From NCBI GenBank assembly GCA_017860075.1, contig JAFNAH010000056.1, positions 1 through 7,564 on the forward strand: a stretch of 7,564 nt of DNA. Direction: 5' to 3'. The notes under the pieces were generated by a model. The model had not been told where the DNA came from. It was given only the letters and a program-made list of their open reading frames with translations, and searched no databases. Of the stretch, positions 6,327 through 7,564 are shown piece after piece. The translations under genes were made by a program, and so were the position numbers. Position 1 is the first letter of the stretch, and the number at the start of each line of letters is the position of its first letter. Origin of the DNA: Acidobacteriota bacterium. GTDB taxonomy: Bacteria; Acidobacteriota; UBA6911.

Positions 6327-7080
6327 GGTTCAAAAGCTCCTTTGCCAGATTGATGTAGGATTCAGCGCCTTTCGACCGTATGTCATAGAGAATAATCGGT
6401 TTGCCGTAGCTCGGGGCTTCTGCGAGCCGGACGTTCCTCGGGATTACAGTCTCCAGCATGAGGTCGGCAAAGTAGTTCCGGAGATCATCCCGCACCTGTC
6501 CGCTCAGGTTGGTTCTCTCGTCATACATGGTCAGCAGTATTCCCAGCACCGAGAGGTCGGGATTGAAGCTGTGGCGAACACGCTTCAGCGTGTCGAAGAG
6601 GTCCGTGATGCCTTCAAGGGCAAAGTACTCGCACTGGATCGGGATCAGCACCGACTGGGCGGCGACAAGGCCATTGAGCGTAAGAATGTTGAGCGACGGC
6701 GGGCTGTCGATGAGTATGTAATCGTAGTCGGGCAAAATGGGGGTGAGGATCCGCTTGAGTACGTACTCCCTTCCGGGGAGGTCTATCAGTTCCACCGCGG
6801 CTCCGGTGAGATTCTTGTCGGCCGGCAGGAGCCGCAGGTTGTCGAGTTCGGTCCGGACGATGACCTGGTCGATCGGCTCATTGAGGATCATCACGTGGTA
6901 GATGCTCTTCCTGAGCGAACGGCGGTCCACTCCCAGACCGCTGGTGCAGTTGGCCTGGGCGTCCGTATCGACAACCAGCACGCGCATGTCGGCCATCGCC
7001 AGGGCGGCCGCGAGGTTAATGGTCGTCGTGGTCTTGCCGACTCCGCCCTTCTGGTTGGTGATCGCTACGATCTTTTCCAT
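6280..7080 (-). CDS. parA: Chromosome-partitioning ATPase ParA (Soj)
   Basis: A 266-residue Walker-type ATPase that binds the nucleoid as an ATP dimer and is stimulated by ParB to move chromosome origins. The deviant Walker A motif KGGVGKTT is at 11-18 with the signature Lys at 11, Walker A' VLVVDTDAQAN at 34-44 (D38, D40), and Walker B YILIDSPPS at 121-129 (D125). There is no N-terminal helix-turn-helix, so this is the chromosomal Soj type rather than the plasmid P1 type. The C-terminal 16 residues overlap the parB start and are Gly/Pro-rich. The ATG is preceded by a short GC hairpin, 7098-7081, with GGGAAA in its loop; the Shine-Dalgarno is weak. It lies 42 bp after rsmG, the order common in bacterial origin regions. 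Confidence 0.97.
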   Translation of the reverse strand: MEKIVAITNQKGGVGKTTTTINLAAALAMADMRVLVVDTDAQANCTSGLGVDRRSLRKSIYHVMILNEPIDQVIVRTELDNLRLLPADKNLTGAAVELIDLPGREYVLKRILTPILPDYDYILIDSPPSLNILTLNGLVAAQSVLIPIQCEYFALEGITDLFDTLKRVRHSFNPDLSVLGILLTMYDERTNLSGQVRDDLRNYFADLMLETVIPRNVRLAEAPSYGKPIILYDIRSKGAESYINLAKELLNHAKKGPGSGLGGAHP

Positions 7081-7096
7081 CTGCGTTTCCCGGCGC

Positions 7097-7126
7097 AGAA
7101 TAGCACAGCAAAATCACCGTCCTCAA
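7097..7126 (-). promoter_or_regulatory. Possible parA promoter
   Basis: On the minus strand TTGAGG (7126-7121) is followed by an 18-bp spacer and TATTCT (7102-7097), preceded by TGC as in an extended -10. Each box matches four of six consensus bases. The -35 overlaps the rsmG stop codon and starts 2 bp from parS, so ParB bound at parS could affect it. The leader would be only about 10 nt. The prediction is weak; transcription may simply come through from rsmG. Confidence 0.3.
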
Positions 7127-7564
7127 CCTGTTTCACGTGAAACAGATCGCCGGCGGAATTCCGAAAGAAACCACCCGGGGTGGAAGGGGCACTCGTGACG
7201 ACGAATCAGCTCCAGCGACCCGGCGACAATCTCAGGCTCTTCAAACGGCAGCTCCTTGCCGTGGAATAGCCAAAGTAGAACGTCTTTGCCCGCAATCTCG
7301 AGAAGCCTCCTGAAATCCCTTGAGCTGACGACTACCGCCTTCCACGAAACACATTCCCAGACTGAGGGTGCGGAGGACCGGCGAAGCGTGTCCTGGAGCC
7401 TCTCATTGGCGACGCGTGCGTTTGTCAACCCGAGTTCATAGACAGCGGTCTGCAGGAACGCCGCTTTCTTCTCCCTGCTCTCCACCATAGTGATTTCGAC
7501 GTCCGGCCGGAGGACGGCCAGGGGGATCGCCGGGAAGCCGGCCCCGCTGCCGATGTCAAGGTGC
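7123..7564 (-). CDS. rsmG: 16S rRNA (guanine527-N7)-methyltransferase RsmG (GidB), 5' partial
   Basis: The frame runs off the right edge; 146 residues from the middle to the C-terminus are visible (first full codon ends at 7563). RsmG uses S-adenosylmethionine to methylate G527 in the 530 loop of 16S rRNA; loss gives low-level streptomycin resistance. The start of the visible part holds the SAM-binding motif LDIGSGAGFPAIPLAV, followed by VEITMVESREKKAAFL, both typical of RsmG. The ATG at 7488 is inside the domain and is not the start. The C-terminus ends in SVSRETG, encoded by the parS site. It stands directly upstream of parA, as in many bacterial origin regions. Confidence 0.95.
   Translation of the reverse strand, partial: HLDIGSGAGFPAIPLAVLRPDVEITMVESREKKAAFLQTAVYELGLTNARVANERLQDTLRRSSAPSVWECVSWKAVVVSSRDFRRLLEIAGKDVLLWLFHGKELPFEEPEIVAGSLELIRRHECPFHPGWFLSEFRRRSVSRETG
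7129..7144. promoter_or_regulatory. parS centromere site (ParB-binding)
   Basis: TGTTTCACGTGAAACA is a perfect 16-bp palindrome and matches the universal chromosomal parS consensus; flanking C and G extend the symmetry to 18 bp (7128-7145). ParB loads here as a clamp. It lies inside the 3' end of rsmG, where it encodes the last residues (VSRET), about 50 bp before parA. Its presence suggests the window is close to the replication origin. Confidence 0.95.

Noticed and set aside
7123..7488. ATG at 7488 as the rsmG start
   Set aside because: The frame is open further upstream and encodes the SAM-binding motif LDIGSGAGFP, so the gene is cut by the window edge.

Overview
The window looks like a GC-rich bacterial chromosome. 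It carries a rsmG-parA-parB chromosome-partition cluster with a perfect parS site, a bactofilin, a selenophosphate synthetase (SelD), a B12-dependent acyl-CoA mutase large subunit, a small uncharacterised protein and two isoprenoid-type membrane proteins. The mix suggests a Gram-negative, possibly Acidobacteriota-like lineage; that placement is a low-confidence inference, because no rRNA or other phylogenetic marker is present. No mobile elements, tRNAs, rRNAs or CRISPR arrays were seen.

Layout, left to right. (1) Positions 1-1861, plus strand: the 3' part of a membrane protein that joins the end of a dolichol/phytol-kinase-like domain to a DUF92 (TMEM19/VTE6-like) domain, followed 57 bp later by a UbiA-family prenyltransferase with both Asp-rich motifs. 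Together they could phosphorylate a prenyl alcohol and then transfer the prenyl group. (2) 1893-3428, minus strand and convergent with the UbiA gene: a methylmalonyl-CoA mutase catalytic subunit without its B12-binding domain. (3) 3429-3694: a divergent intergenic region with an AT-rich patch and a near-consensus sigma-70-type promoter reading right into a 95-residue uncharacterised protein (3695-3982). (4) 3986-7564, minus strand: a tightly packed array in the order rsmG (partial), parS, parA, parB, bactofilin, selD. parA/parB overlap by 47 bp; parB/bactofilin and bactofilin/selD overlap by 4 and 3 bp at start/stop junctions.

The main discovery is that selD is longer than a naive ORF call shows. 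Its reading frame runs upstream through an in-frame TGA (4981-4979) to an ATG at 5017 that overlaps the bactofilin stop. The TGA falls exactly where SelD has its catalytic Cys/Sec, three residues before the essential Lys, and everything on both sides matches SelD. It therefore encodes selenocysteine, and a hairpin with a GUU loop just downstream is a good bacterial SECIS candidate. The organism should thus have a full selenocysteine-decoding system (SelA, SelB, SelC), none of which lies in this window. SelD makes the selenium donor needed to read its own UGA, so the gene is potentially self-regulating, and its translation may be coupled to a cytoskeleton/partition operon.
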